37,785 nt of DNA from an uncultured Prochlorococcus sp. GTDB taxonomy: Bacteria > Cyanobacteriota > Cyanobacteriia > PCC-6307 > Cyanobiaceae. The position numbers were made by a program, and so were the translations under genes. Below are positions 8,149 to 16,822 of this stretch, piece after piece (positions within the stretch are counted from its first letter, which is position 1; every line of letters begins with the position of its first letter). Below the pieces are notes generated by a model. That model was not told the DNA's origin, made no database searches, and saw nothing but the letters and a program-made list of their open reading frames with translations. The stretch is from NCBI GenBank assembly GCA_902616595.1, contig CACMTJ010000015.1, positions 1-37,785 on the forward strand, given 5' to 3'.

Positions 8149-8212
8149 GTACTGAAAAAATTTTTTTTAATTCCACAAAAAAGTTATTTAAATTCTATAT
8201 TTGAATAAAAAT

Positions 8213-8605
8213 ATGAAAAATAAATTAACCTTTTTATTCGATGGTGGTTGCCCACTTTGTTTGAGAGAAACAAATTTTTTAAAAAAAAGAGATACCTTAA
8301 ATCAAATTGAATTTATAGATATTAATAGTAAGGATTATGATCAAAGTCTTTTTAATAACATCTCATATTCAGAAGCTATGTCAAACCTTCATGGGATTAT
8401 TGAAAATGGTGAAATAATTAGAGGACTAGATGTACTTGCATATTCTTATGAATTAGTTGGTTTAGGTTGGGTTTATTATCCGTTGAAGATTAAGCTCTTA
8501 TCTCCATTATTGAGATTGGTTTACAGATATTGGGCAAAATATAGGCTTCAAATTACAGGTAGATCCGATATTGAAAATCTTTGTACCTCACAATGTGAAC
8601 AATAA
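8213..8605 (+). CDS. DUF393 (DCC family) thiol-disulfide oxidoreductase-like protein
   Basis: From the ATG at 8213 the product is 130 residues and begins MKNKLTFLFDGGCPLC. A TTG four codons earlier (8201) is less likely because the family motif should lie near the N-terminus. The DxxCPxC motif (Asp10, Cys13, Cys16) is the signature of the DCC/DUF393 family, thioredoxin-like proteins thought to act on thiols or disulfides. It heads a four-gene cluster whose last member is a photolyase-related protein. This family often neighbours photolyases, but its role there is unknown. The next gene starts two bases after its stop. Confidence 0.85.
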   Translation: MKNKLTFLFDGGCPLCLRETNFLKKRDTLNQIEFIDINSKDYDQSLFNNISYSEAMSNLHGIIENGEIIRGLDVLAYSYELVGLGWVYYPLKIKLLSPLLRLVYRYWAKYRLQITGRSDIENLCTSQCEQ

Positions 8606-8607
8606 AT

Positions 8608-8844
8608 ATGAAAAGTATCGATATAGACAGAATAATAGAAATGTGTTGGGAAGATCGAACACCCTTTGAGGCTATCGAGTATCAATTTGGTTTAAAAGAG
8701 GAAGATGCGATAAAAATTATGCGTCGAAATCTTAAACCCAAATCTTTCAAAGTATGGAGAAAGAGAGTTTCGGGAAGAAATACAAAACATATGGCCCTTC
8801 AAGATTCAACTAGATTTAAATCTACTCATAAAAGAAAATTATAA
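8608..8844 (+). CDS. TIGR03643 / DUF2805 family protein
   Basis: The 78-residue protein matches the TIGR03643 (DUF2805) family. It begins IDRIIEMCWEDRTPFEAIE (about residues 6-24), continues with a QFGLKEEDAIKIMR helix, and ends in a very basic tail (FKVWRKRVSGR and STHKRKL). The shape suggests a helix-turn-helix-like fold, so nucleic-acid binding is possible but unproven. It has no membrane or signal segment. It starts 2 bases after the DUF393 gene and is followed by the DUF2256 mini-gene at 8848, a conserved neighbourhood for photolyase-related genes. Confidence 0.85.
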   Translation: MKSIDIDRIIEMCWEDRTPFEAIEYQFGLKEEDAIKIMRRNLKPKSFKVWRKRVSGRNTKHMALQDSTRFKSTHKRKL

Positions 8845-8847
8845 ATT

Positions 8848-8979
8848 TTGAAAAATCTTTCTACTAAAACTTGTCCTGTTTGCAATAGGCCGTTTGAGTG
8901 GCGTAAAAAATGGAAAAACTGTTGGGATGATGTTATCTACTGTTCAAAAAGATGCAGTAATAGGAAGTCGCAGAGATGA
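8848..8979 (+). CDS. DUF2256 zinc-finger mini-protein
   Basis: A 43-codon ORF starts with TTG at 8848, 3 bases after the previous stop. The product carries a CPVCNRPF zinc-knuckle half (Cys9, Cys12), a [16 protein letters not shown] core (Cys25, Cys32) and Cys36 in KRCSNRK. This is the typical full-length DUF2256 protein, a likely zinc-binding mini-protein usually encoded beside cryptochrome/photolyase-like genes. Its TGA overlaps the ATG of the photolyase-related gene (ATGA at 8976-8979), implying translational coupling. The ORF is short and lacks ATG, so automated calls could miss it, but the motif makes it secure. Confidence 0.88.
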   Translation: MKNLSTKTCPVCNRPFEWRKKWKNCWDDVIYCSKRCSNRKSQR

Positions 8980-10466
8980 AACAAGTATCAATTATTTTCC
9001 CGAATCAACTTTTTAGAGAAAGCCCAATCTTAAAAATAAATTGTGAAATTTTGATTTTGGAAGACTCATTATTTTTTGGAAATGATAAATTTCATAAATT
9101 TATTAACCATAAAAATAAGTTGGTTTTTCATAGAGCATCTATGCTCGCTTATAAAAATTATTTAGAAATATCTGGCTTTAAAGTTTTATATATCGAAAAC
9201 AAGAATAATGTTTCTACGGTTGATTACTTATCGGAATTTATTAAAAATAAATATCAGAAAATAAATCTCATTGACCCTCACGATTTTTTAATAATGAAGA
9301 GGATTAATAATTTTGTTAAAAGTAATAATTTAGCTTTAAATATTTTGCCTTCTCCTATGTTTATGAGCAGTGAAGATTTAAAAGATTTATTTGCATCAAA
9401 TGCAAAAAAACCTCTTATGGGAAGATTTTATGAGAATCAAAGAAAGAGCCAAAAGATATTAGTTAATTCTGATGGTACACCTGAAGGTGGTAAATGGAGT
9501 TTCGATGAAATGAACAGAAAAAAATTACCAAAAAAAATAAATATACCCGATACACCTAAATTACAAAAAAATAAATTTGTAGTTAATGCAGAAAGGTCAT
9601 TAGCCAATTTTGATATTGAGTTTATTGGAGAAAGTAATAACTTTTTATATCCAACTAATTTTGAAGAGGCAGATGAATGGTTAAATGATTTTTTTAAAAA
9701 TAGATTTTTCTTATTTGGAGATTATGAAGATGCTATTTCTAAAGAAAATTCTTTTTTATGGCACAGTTTACTTTCTCCTCTTTTAAATAGCGGCTTACTA
9801 ACCCCAGATGTAGTATTAAATAAAGCATTACTTTTTGCAAAAAGTAATAATGTTCCTATTAACTCTTTAGAGGGATTTATTCGTCAAATTATTGGATGGA
9901 GAGAATTTATTTGCCTCGTCTATAAAAAGTACGGAACAAAGATGCGAAATAGTAATTTTTGGAATTTTGAAGATAAGCCAATTCCAAAATCTTTTTATCA
10001 AGGAAATACAGGAATTGAACCAGTAGACGTTGTTATAAAAAATATTATTAAATTTGGTTATTGTCATCATATTGAGCGGCTAATGATTGTTGGCAACTTT
10101 ATGCTTCTATGTAGAATTCATCCCAACCAAGTTTATAAATGGTTTATGGAAATGTTTATTGATTCCTATGATTGGGTTATGGTCCCAAATGTTTACGGAA
10201 TGAGTCAGTTTAGTGATGGTGGTATCTTTTCAACAAAGCCATATATATCAAGCTCTAATTATGTAAAAAAAATGTCTAATTTTAAAAGTGGCCCATGGTG
10301 TGAAATATGGGATGGCTTATTTTGGAAATTTATTAAAGATAATGAAAGTTTTTTTAGAAAGCAATATCGTCTGGCAATGTTGACGAGAAATCTCGATAAA
10401 ATGTCAGAGGAAAAATTAAATAATCACTTAAAAACGGCCGATAAATTTTTAAAAGATATTCAATAA
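8976..10466 (+). CDS. Photolyase-related protein (FeS-BCP/PhrB-like family) lacking the Fe-S cysteines
   Basis: The 496-residue protein is a full-length deoxyribodipyrimidine photolyase-related protein (DPRP). Its N-terminal domain begins [10 protein letters not shown]. Its C-terminal FAD domain has [11 protein letters not shown] (about residues 302-312), [14 protein letters not shown] (362-375), [13 protein letters not shown] and a [15 protein letters not shown] segment. The HHxxR motif of the 6-4 photolyase active site is present. In PhrB-type proteins four Cys bind a 4Fe-4S cluster. Here the first position reads TGIEP (Pro instead of Cys). The C-terminal YCxxC...ACP loop is replaced by a shorter [11 protein letters not shown] with a single Cys442. 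The likely role is FAD-dependent, light-driven repair of 6-4 photoproducts; a photoreceptor role is an alternative. Confidence 0.88.
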   Translation: MKQVSIIFPNQLFRESPILKINCEILILEDSLFFGNDKFHKFINHKNKLVFHRASMLAYKNYLEISGFKVLYIENKNNVSTVDYLSEFIKNKYQKINLIDPHDFLIMKRINNFVKSNNLALNILPSPMFMSSEDLKDLFASNAKKPLMGRFYENQRKSQKILVNSDGTPEGGKWSFDEMNRKKLPKKINIPDTPKLQKNKFVVNAERSLANFDIEFIGESNNFLYPTNFEEADEWLNDFFKNRFFLFGDYEDAISKENSFLWHSLLSPLLNSGLLTPDVVLNKALLFAKSNNVPINSLEGFIRQIIGWREFICLVYKKYGTKMRNSNFWNFEDKPIPKSFYQGNTGIEPVDVVIKNIIKFGYCHHIERLMIVGNFMLLCRIHPNQVYKWFMEMFIDSYDWVMVPNVYGMSQFSDGGIFSTKPYISSSNYVKKMSNFKSGPWCEIWDGLFWKFIKDNESFFRKQYRLAMLTRNLDKMSEEKLNNHLKTADKFLKDIQ

Positions 10467-10570
10467 ATTAGAGTAATAACCTAAAGTTGTTTTTGAAAAA
10501 TTAAAAGAATATTATGTTATGAAGAAATATTAAGTACGGATGTTAACTTAAAAAAAATTAGATTTATCTA

Positions 10571-10750
10571 ATGGAAATTGGAGCACTTTTTTTAAAAAGT
10601 AATTTGACCGGAATTATCACTTTCTCTGAATTAGATTGGATAACTACCCATCAATCTAATTTTACTAGGTTGGAGGAATCCATAGCAATTAAATTAGGCA
10701 GAATGCTTGATGCAGGATCTATCAATATTGGTTGCCGTTTAAAATCCTGA
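10571..10750 (+). CDS. Small conserved picocyanobacterial protein, unknown function
   Basis: A 59-codon ORF begins MEIGALFLKSNLTGIIT and ends GCRLKS. It looks like a small soluble alpha/beta protein with a central amphipathic helix (about residues 33-46, RLEESIAIKLGRML). The wording GALFLKSNLTG...ELDW...GRMLDAG matches my memory of a hypothetical protein recurring in marine Synechococcus and Prochlorococcus, so I treat it as real. It sits in the roughly 500-base space between the photolyase-related gene and rsmB, with a clean ATG. No function is known to me. Confidence 0.7.
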   Translation: MEIGALFLKSNLTGIITFSELDWITTHQSNFTRLEESIAIKLGRMLDAGSINIGCRLKS

Positions 10751-10769
10751 AAAAGTTTTTATTTTAATA

Positions 10770-10913
10770 ATGAAGTATCAAAAAGAGAAAAAAATATTTT
10801 TTCGGGAAAGAATCCATTCTTTAAATATCTTTCTTTTTGTAGGATTTAATCTTTCACTTATTTCTATCTTAGGTTTTATTTGGTTTAATTCTGCAATTGA
10901 AAAAGTAGTTTAA
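10770..10913 (+). CDS. Small single-pass membrane protein, unknown function
   Basis: A 47-codon ORF starts at ATG 10770, 19 bases after the preceding small gene. It has a basic N-terminus (MKYQKEKK...RERIH) and one strong membrane helix at about residues 19-40, so the positive-inside rule puts the N-terminus in the cytoplasm. The arrangement is like small membrane subunits or stress peptides, but I recognise no family. Together with the 10571 gene it fills the gap before rsmB. Confidence 0.5.
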   Translation: MKYQKEKKIFFRERIHSLNIFLFVGFNLSLISILGFIWFNSAIEKVV

Positions 10914-10964
10914 ATTTTTGAATTTTTTGTATATTAAAGTTATCTTTAAAAAATTAATTTTATT

Positions 10965-12281
10965 TTGAGCATAGGATATTTACAAAGAAAGGCAGCTTGG
11001 GAAATTTTATTAAAAGTTAGTTCTGGAGATTTTTCTGATCATGCTCTTGAAAAGGTTTTAAAAAATTATCAATTTAATCCTCTTGATATAGCTTTTATTA
11101 CGGAATTATCTTTTGGATGCATAAGGTATAGAAAATTTCTTGATCTTTGGACGGATCATACATCAAAAATTACTCATAAAAAGCAGCCTCCAAAGTTAAG
11201 ATGGCTTCTACATATAGGTTTGTATCAGCTATTGAAAATGGATAAAATCCCATTTCCTGCTGCTATTTCTACCACTGTAGAAGTAGCAAAAAAAACAGAT
11301 TTAAATGGTTTAGCGGGAACTGTAAATGCTATATTGAGAAATGCATCAAGAAAATTAGAACAAAAAATCTTTCCGGAATTATCTTCTGATAGAAAAGAAA
11401 GAATTTCATATATTGAATCACTTCCATTATGGCTTGTGAAGGATCTTTATAAATGGGTAGGCAATAGCGAAGGTGAAAATATCATTAAGGCATTTAATAA
11501 AAAACCATCAATTGATTTGAGAATTAACCAATTAAAAACTGATTTAGATAACTTTTTGAAAGTACTTCATGAAAATAAAATTGATGCTGAAATTATTAAT
11601 GATTTACATAATGGAATTACTTTAAAATCTAATCCAAGATCTATAAAAAATTTACCAGGATATAGTGATGGACTTTGGACAATTCAAGATAGATCTTCTC
11701 AGTGGATAGCACCTCTCTTAAATCCAAAAGAAGGTGAAAAGATTTTAGATGCTTGTGCAGCTCCAGGAAGTAAGTCTACCCACCTTGCAGAATTAACAAA
11801 TGATAGTGCTGAAATCATTGCCGTAGATAGATCAGCAAAAAGATTGAAAATACTGCAATCAAATTTAGAAAGGTTAAATTTGAAATCTGTTAAAACCCTT
11901 AAGGCTGATGCTACGAGTTTGATTGAATTAAATCCTAAGTATATATCTTATTTTGATAAGATTTTATTAGATGCTCCATGTTCAGGTATTGGAACTCTTT
12001 CCAGGAATCCAGATTCTAGATGGTCTTTAAGTAAAGAAAAAATAAAATCTTTAACTTTATTACAGGAAAAACTTTTGGAGAGTATTTTCCCTCTTTTGAA
12101 AAAAGATGGTACTTTAGTTTATTCAACTTGTACTATTTGTCCCGATGAAAATAATCTATTAATTGAACGATTTATTAAAAAAAACAAAACTTTAAAATTG
12201 GTTAGTCAAAAGCAAATTTTACCTAGCTTGCATTATTCTGGCGATGGATTTTATTCTGCAATAATTTCTAATAAATCTTAA
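10965..12281 (+). CDS. rsmB: 16S rRNA m5C967 methyltransferase
   Basis: The 438-residue product has the RsmB/Sun layout. A NusB-like RNA-binding domain spans about residues 1-140. The NOL1/NOP2/Sun catalytic domain follows, with SAM motif DACAAPGSKSTH near residue 263, DAPCSGIGT (Cys339) and YSTCTICPDEN (catalytic Cys389). It methylates C967 of 16S rRNA in the 30S subunit. Start is TTG at 10965, giving the usual N-terminus SIGYLQRKAAWEIL. The gene converges with the PBP gene, with a 9-base gap. Confidence 0.95.
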   Translation: MSIGYLQRKAAWEILLKVSSGDFSDHALEKVLKNYQFNPLDIAFITELSFGCIRYRKFLDLWTDHTSKITHKKQPPKLRWLLHIGLYQLLKMDKIPFPAAISTTVEVAKKTDLNGLAGTVNAILRNASRKLEQKIFPELSSDRKERISYIESLPLWLVKDLYKWVGNSEGENIIKAFNKKPSIDLRINQLKTDLDNFLKVLHENKIDAEIINDLHNGITLKSNPRSIKNLPGYSDGLWTIQDRSSQWIAPLLNPKEGEKILDACAAPGSKSTHLAELTNDSAEIIAVDRSAKRLKILQSNLERLNLKSVKTLKADATSLIELNPKYISYFDKILLDAPCSGIGTLSRNPDSRWSLSKEKIKSLTLLQEKLLESIFPLLKKDGTLVYSTCTICPDENNLLIERFIKKNKTLKLVSQKQILPSLHYSGDGFYSAIISNKS

Positions 12282-12290
12282 AAATATAAT

Positions 12291-14069
12291 TTATTTTTTA
12301 ATTGGAATTTTATAAATTTCAGATATGAACTTCTTCCATAAATAAGCCGCATTCCCACTTGATAATTCAGATTCCTTGTTATCGTCGTAACCTATCCAGA
12401 TACCAGTTGTAAGGTTATAAATGGAACCAATAAACCAGAGATCTTTATTTCCATCAGATGTTCCTGTTTTCCCATAAATTTTCTTTCCTTTTATAAAGGC
12501 TGATATTGAAGTTCCTTCTTTTACAGATTTTTCAAGAAGTTTGTTTATTTTCTTGTTTATTTTTAAATCTAATATTTTCTTGGAAATAGATTTATTTTCC
12601 CAAATAGGTTGTTTGTTAAATGATTCTATTTTTTCTATGATTTCAGGGCTTTGAATTTTCCCATTATTATTTATTGCAGAATATGCATTTGTGATGTTTA
12701 AAAGATTATCTCCGTAGGCGCCAATAGCTAATGATGGGAATTCCTCAAACTCTTGCTCGTAACCTAGTCCAAATGAATTCGCTAAATTAATAATATTTTT
12801 TAAGCCGATTTTTTTTGTTATTGATATAGGAACTATATTTGATGAACTTTTAAATGATTCAATCAAAGATATTGAACCTCTATATTCTTCTGAAAAATTT
12901 TTTGGACAATAACTTTCCCAGCATATTGGTAAGTCTTCAAATTTATCGCTTAATTTTATTCCTTTTATTAATGCAGCAGCATAAGGGATTATTTTAAAAG
13001 TAGAACCTAAAGGTCTTACAGATGAAATCACTCTATTATATTCATTAATTGATGGATTTTTGCTGGTTATCATTGTCCTGATTAGTCCTGTGTTTGATTC
13101 GATAGATAACAGACCAAATTCAAGTTCTTTAGGCCCTGCGTATCTTGATATTTTTTGACCTTTTTCTTGCCAATCTTTGTTGATAGAAGATTTAATTCTT
13201 AAAAACTTATAATCATTTTTACTTCCAATTTTTTTATCTGTTTCCTGAAGAATAAAGTTTATTAGTAATTTATCATCTAAAAAATTATTAGCTGTTTGAT
13301 AATTTAACTTTATTTTTTCTTTAATAGCCTTATTCTTATTTGCAAGAGAAATATATCCATCAACATACATTGATTCAAGAACTTTATTTCTATTTTCAAT
13401 AGCTAGTTCTAAATTTTGATAAGGTGTATAAATTGATGGAGCTGGAGCTAATCCTGCAATTAATGCGATCTCTGATAATGTCAATTCTTCTATAAATTTT
13501 CCAAAATAAACTTGGGCAGCCTCGTCTACCCCGTATGCTCCTGATCCTAGATAAATATTATTTAAATATAATTTCAAAATTTGATTTTTGTTATATCTAA
13601 ATTCAAGTATGAGTGATATAAATATTTCTTTGATTTTTCTTTGAAAACTTAAATCATTATTTAGAAAAAGTAATCTAGCAACTTGTTGTGTAATCGTACT
13701 TCCTCCCTCTTTAACATAACCACTTCTAATATTTTGAATAAGGGCACGAGAAATACTTTTTAAATCTATTCCATTATGTTTATAAAATCTTTTATCCTCA
13801 GAAGATATAAAAGAATTTTTAAGAAAAAATGGAATTTTATGATAACTATTATCTATTTCAAATTTGCGGCTTAATTTGCTTAGTATCTTATTATCAGAAG
13901 ATGATATTACGTAAGAATATTTGGTTTCCCGAGACTTTTTATTTTTAGAAACGTCAAATTTTAAGGTACTAAATATTAGACTAAAAAAATAAAAAGATAT
14001 TCCAGAAAAAATTAATATTGGAATTATTAAAACAAAAGATTTGAATTTAATCTTTTGCACCTTAAGCAA
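12291..14069 (-). CDS. Class A penicillin-binding protein (glycosyltransferase 51 + transpeptidase)
   Basis: The 592-residue protein begins with a basic stretch and one membrane anchor (about residues 11-33). The GT51 domain follows, with the catalytic EDKRFYKHNGID (Glu91) and GGSTITQQVARLL (about 122-134). The transpeptidase domain contains the active-site Ser356 in GSTFK, an SSN triad member in SSSNIVP, and KTGTSDG. It polymerises lipid II and cross-links peptidoglycan in the periplasm. It is short for class A PBPs, with no extra C-terminal domain. Its start overlaps the end of chlG by 8 bases, so the two are almost certainly cotranscribed. Confidence 0.92.
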   Translation of the reverse strand: MLKVQKIKFKSFVLIIPILIFSGISFYFFSLIFSTLKFDVSKNKKSRETKYSYVISSSDNKILSKLSRKFEIDNSYHKIPFFLKNSFISSEDKRFYKHNGIDLKSISRALIQNIRSGYVKEGGSTITQQVARLLFLNNDLSFQRKIKEIFISLILEFRYNKNQILKLYLNNIYLGSGAYGVDEAAQVYFGKFIEELTLSEIALIAGLAPAPSIYTPYQNLELAIENRNKVLESMYVDGYISLANKNKAIKEKIKLNYQTANNFLDDKLLINFILQETDKKIGSKNDYKFLRIKSSINKDWQEKGQKISRYAGPKELEFGLLSIESNTGLIRTMITSKNPSINEYNRVISSVRPLGSTFKIIPYAAALIKGIKLSDKFEDLPICWESYCPKNFSEEYRGSISLIESFKSSSNIVPISITKKIGLKNIINLANSFGLGYEQEFEEFPSLAIGAYGDNLLNITNAYSAINNNGKIQSPEIIEKIESFNKQPIWENKSISKKILDLKINKKINKLLEKSVKEGTSISAFIKGKKIYGKTGTSDGNKDLWFIGSIYNLTTGIWIGYDDNKESELSSGNAAYLWKKFISEIYKIPIKK

Positions 14070-15009
14070 CTAAAAAACTATGTCCTATGGCTAAAGCTGT
14101 AACTAACATTCCAGTTATAAGGAACGGTTGGGCACTTGCTTGATATTTAACATCAAACTTTAAAGGATCTCTTAGTAACCACATATCTTGAAATGTAATT
14201 TGTGGAATTACCAATAAAACCAAAATTACAGAGGCTAAATGTTGACCAATAATGACTAATACTACAACCATTGCTAATTGAAAAATGTCAATTAGTCCTG
14301 CACTTATTCTACTTGCATTTTTAATTCCAAATACTACTGGTAGAGAATTTAAGCCTAGCTTTGAGTCTCCTTCAACACTTTTGAAATCATTAATAACAGC
14401 AATTCCAAGTCCTGAGAGGCTATAAGCAAGTGTTAATATCGCCGTCACGATAGTTAATTTCCCAAACAAGGCTTGTCCTGCCCACCAAGGTAAAGCTATA
14501 TAAGATGCTCCTAATGCATAATTTCCAAGCCAACCATTCTGTTTTAATTTGAGTGGTGGAGCAGAATATATATAACTAACAAAGGAACCTCCTAATGCCA
14601 AAAGTAAGACGGAGGGGAAGCTGTGCTTAGCATATAAATCTAAAAGAAAAGCAACTATTAAACCAGCTATAAGTAATACCCAGATTTGTATTTTTACATC
14701 TTTAATTGAAATTTTGCCAGAAGGAATTGGTCTATTTGGTTCATTAATTGCATCAATTTCTTTATCAAAGAAATCATTTATGGTTTGGGTATAACCAGCC
14801 AAAAGTGGTCCACTCATCAACATACATGCCAATGAAGCTAAAACATTACTAAATGTCCATTCAAAATTCCCACTTGCAGCTGCTCCACAAATAACCCCCC
14901 ATATCAAAGGGATCCACGTTATGGGTTTCATTAACTGTATGCGGAGTTTCCATATGCTTGATGTTTCAGAGGCACCCTTAATTCCTAATAGTTGTTTTGG
15001 ATCATTCAC
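14062..15009 (-). CDS. chlG: Chlorophyll synthase
   Basis: This 315-residue UbiA-type prenyltransferase has about eight to nine membrane helices. The prenyl-diphosphate Mg-binding motif NDFFDKEIDAINEPNRPIPS lies near residues 87-106, and the second Asp-rich loop INDFKSVEGD near 205-214. It attaches the phytyl or geranylgeranyl chain to chlorophyllide in the thylakoid membrane. In Prochlorococcus it would act on divinyl chlorophyllides. It lies between a DUF2862 gene (8-base gap upstream) and the PBP gene (overlap downstream). Confidence 0.97.
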   Translation of the reverse strand: MNDPKQLLGIKGASETSSIWKLRIQLMKPITWIPLIWGVICGAAASGNFEWTFSNVLASLACMLMSGPLLAGYTQTINDFFDKEIDAINEPNRPIPSGKISIKDVKIQIWVLLIAGLIVAFLLDLYAKHSFPSVLLLALGGSFVSYIYSAPPLKLKQNGWLGNYALGASYIALPWWAGQALFGKLTIVTAILTLAYSLSGLGIAVINDFKSVEGDSKLGLNSLPVVFGIKNASRISAGLIDIFQLAMVVVLVIIGQHLASVILVLLVIPQITFQDMWLLRDPLKFDVKYQASAQPFLITGMLVTALAIGHSFLVA

Positions 15010-15017
15010 TTTACTCT

Positions 15018-15242
15018 TTAACCTTTCTCAATTTCTTCTGGGAAAAACCAATTTTGCTCACCATTCTGAAATTTTGCGGTGATCCCAATACTCCTGCCGT
15101 CTGTCATTTTATAGCCTGTTATTACGGCTTTTGGATTAGAGGATATTTGATCAATTAATTTAGCTGGTAGTCTATCTTTTACTTTGTTAATGTTAATTTT
15201 AATTTTACTACCGATTTTGGGCAATAATTTTGTTTCAGCCAT
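15018..15242 (-). CDS. DUF2862 protein, PetP-like
   Basis: The 74-residue protein contains a basic N-terminus (KLLPKIGSKIKININKVKDRLP) and a beta-rich SH3-like body (VITGYKMTDGRSIGITAKF) ending QNWFFPEEIEKG. This is the DUF2862 pattern. I recall that PetP, a small soluble subunit of the cyanobacterial cytochrome b6f complex, belongs to this family, so binding to the thylakoid surface is a fair inference. It has no membrane helix. It is the first gene of the minus-strand run with chlG and PBP and shares a 59-base divergent promoter region with hisF. Confidence 0.75.
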   Translation of the reverse strand: MAETKLLPKIGSKIKININKVKDRLPAKLIDQISSNPKAVITGYKMTDGRSIGITAKFQNGEQNWFFPEEIEKG

Positions 15243-15301
15243 AAGAGGTAAAATGGAAGCTATTATGCAAGATTAACAGCATTTGGACAATTTTTACTAA
15301 A

Positions 15302-16072
15302 ATGGTAGCTCTTCGTTTAATTCCTTGTTTAGATGTCGCCAATGGCAGAGTCGTTAAAGGTGTAAATTTTGTTAACTTAAGAGACTCAGGTGATCCTGTT
15401 GAATTGGCGTGTAGGTACTCTGACGAAGGCGCAGATGAATTGGTATTTTTAGATATTAGAGCAAGCGTGGAAAATAGGAATACATTAGTTGACCTTGTTT
15501 CTAGGACGGCAAAATCAGTAAAAATTCCTTTTACAGTAGGTGGAGGTATAGATTCTGTTTCTTCTATTAATGATCTTTTAAGAGCAGGAGCAGATAAAGT
15601 AAGCTTGAATTCCTCAGCCGTAAGAAATCCCTATTTAATTTCTGAAAGTTCTAGAGAATTTGGTAATCAATGCATCGTTATAGCAATTGATGCTCGAAGA
15701 AAAGTTGATAAGGTTGGAGAGTGGGAGGTATATGTGAAAGGAGGGAGAGAAAATACTGGTATAGATGTATTAACCTGGGCAAAGAAAGTTGAGGAGTTAG
15801 GCGCAGGTGAAATATTGCTTACTTCAATGGATGGGGATGGAACACAGAATGGATATGATTTAAATTTGACAGAATCTGTTGCAAATATTGTTGATATCCC
15901 AGTAATCGCTTCCGGAGGGGCAGGTTGTTTAGAAGATATCTATGATGTTTTCAATGAAGGCATGGCATCTGCCGCACTTTTAGCATCATTACTTCATGAT
16001 AAGAAACTTACTCTACAAGAAATAAAAACTTTCCTTCTCGAAAAAAATCTTCCAATTAGACCATATGAATAA
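15302..16072 (+). CDS. hisF: Imidazole glycerol phosphate synthase cyclase subunit
   Basis: The 256-residue TIM-barrel protein has both catalytic aspartates. Asp11 is in [14 protein letters not shown] and Asp130 in VIAIDARRK. The phosphate-binding GGGI (80-83) and ASGGAG loops are also present. With HisH it converts PRFAR plus glutamine-derived ammonia to IGP and AICAR in histidine synthesis. No other his gene is adjacent, which is normal for cyanobacteria. The ATG start at 15302 gives the canonical N-terminus. It is followed at 43 bases by menG in the same direction. Confidence 0.97.
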   Translation: MVALRLIPCLDVANGRVVKGVNFVNLRDSGDPVELACRYSDEGADELVFLDIRASVENRNTLVDLVSRTAKSVKIPFTVGGGIDSVSSINDLLRAGADKVSLNSSAVRNPYLISESSREFGNQCIVIAIDARRKVDKVGEWEVYVKGGRENTGIDVLTWAKKVEELGAGEILLTSMDGDGTQNGYDLNLTESVANIVDIPVIASGGAGCLEDIYDVFNEGMASAALLASLLHDKKLTLQEIKTFLLEKNLPIRPYE

Positions 16073-16115
16073 AAATTTAATTTAATACCAAAAAAAATAA
16101 GTTAAAAATTTAAAA

Positions 16116-16817
16116 ATGAAATTCACAAAAACTATCGAAGTCAAAAATATATTTAATAAAATTTCTTATAAATATGACTTTTTAAATAATCTATTAAGTT
16201 TTGGGCTGCACAGATTATGGAAAAGGAAATTAGTTAATTTATTGGAACCTTTAAATGGCGAAGATTGGGCTGATTTATGCTGTGGAACTGGAGATTTAGC
16301 ATTCTTAATTTCTGAGAGAGTTAGTCCAAGGGGTTCAATTACTGGGATTGACAGTGCAAAGGATATCTTAAATATTGCAAAAAAAAAATCAGAGCTTAAA
16401 AAAAATAAATTTATTAAGTGGGAAATTAAAGATGTATTAGAAATTAATGATTATTCAAAAAATTTTGATGGGATTTGCATGTCATATGGACTTAGAAACT
16501 TAAATAATGTTGAAGAAGGAATAAAAAAAGTTTTTGATCTTTTGAAGGATAAGGGAAGGGCAGGATTTTTGGATTTTAATCGCTCAACAAGAAATTCTTT
16601 ATCCAATATTTTTCAGAAAATTTATTTGAGATTAATTGTAGTAACCATTTCGCGGCTTTTTAATTTAGGTCCAGAGTACGCATATATTGAAAAAAGTATT
16701 AGTAATTTTCCAAGGAAAAATGAGCTTATAAATATTGCTAAGGAAGTTGGATTTAAAAAAGCTGAATATAGGACTATTTTGGGGGGACAAATGGGAATAC
16801 TAATTTTATTTAAATAA
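16116..16817 (+). CDS. menG: Demethylphylloquinone/ubiquinone methyltransferase (UbiE/MenG)
   Basis: The 233-residue class I SAM methyltransferase has the UbiE/MenG N-terminus NIFNKISYKYDFLNNLLSFG (about residues 11-30), SAM motif I DLCCGTGDLAF (53-63) and the family stretch MSYGLRNL. The C-terminal block ends GGQMGILILFK. In cyanobacteria it carries out the last step of phylloquinone (vitamin K1) synthesis for photosystem I. It lies after hisF; the stop codon falls within a 14-base TTTATTTAAATAAA palindrome next to the convergent DUF721 gene. Confidence 0.93.
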   Translation: MKFTKTIEVKNIFNKISYKYDFLNNLLSFGLHRLWKRKLVNLLEPLNGEDWADLCCGTGDLAFLISERVSPRGSITGIDSAKDILNIAKKKSELKKNKFIKWEIKDVLEINDYSKNFDGICMSYGLRNLNNVEEGIKKVFDLLKDKGRAGFLDFNRSTRNSLSNIFQKIYLRLIVVTISRLFNLGPEYAYIEKSISNFPRKNELINIAKEVGFKKAEYRTILGGQMGILILFK

Positions 16818-16822
16818 AGAAT

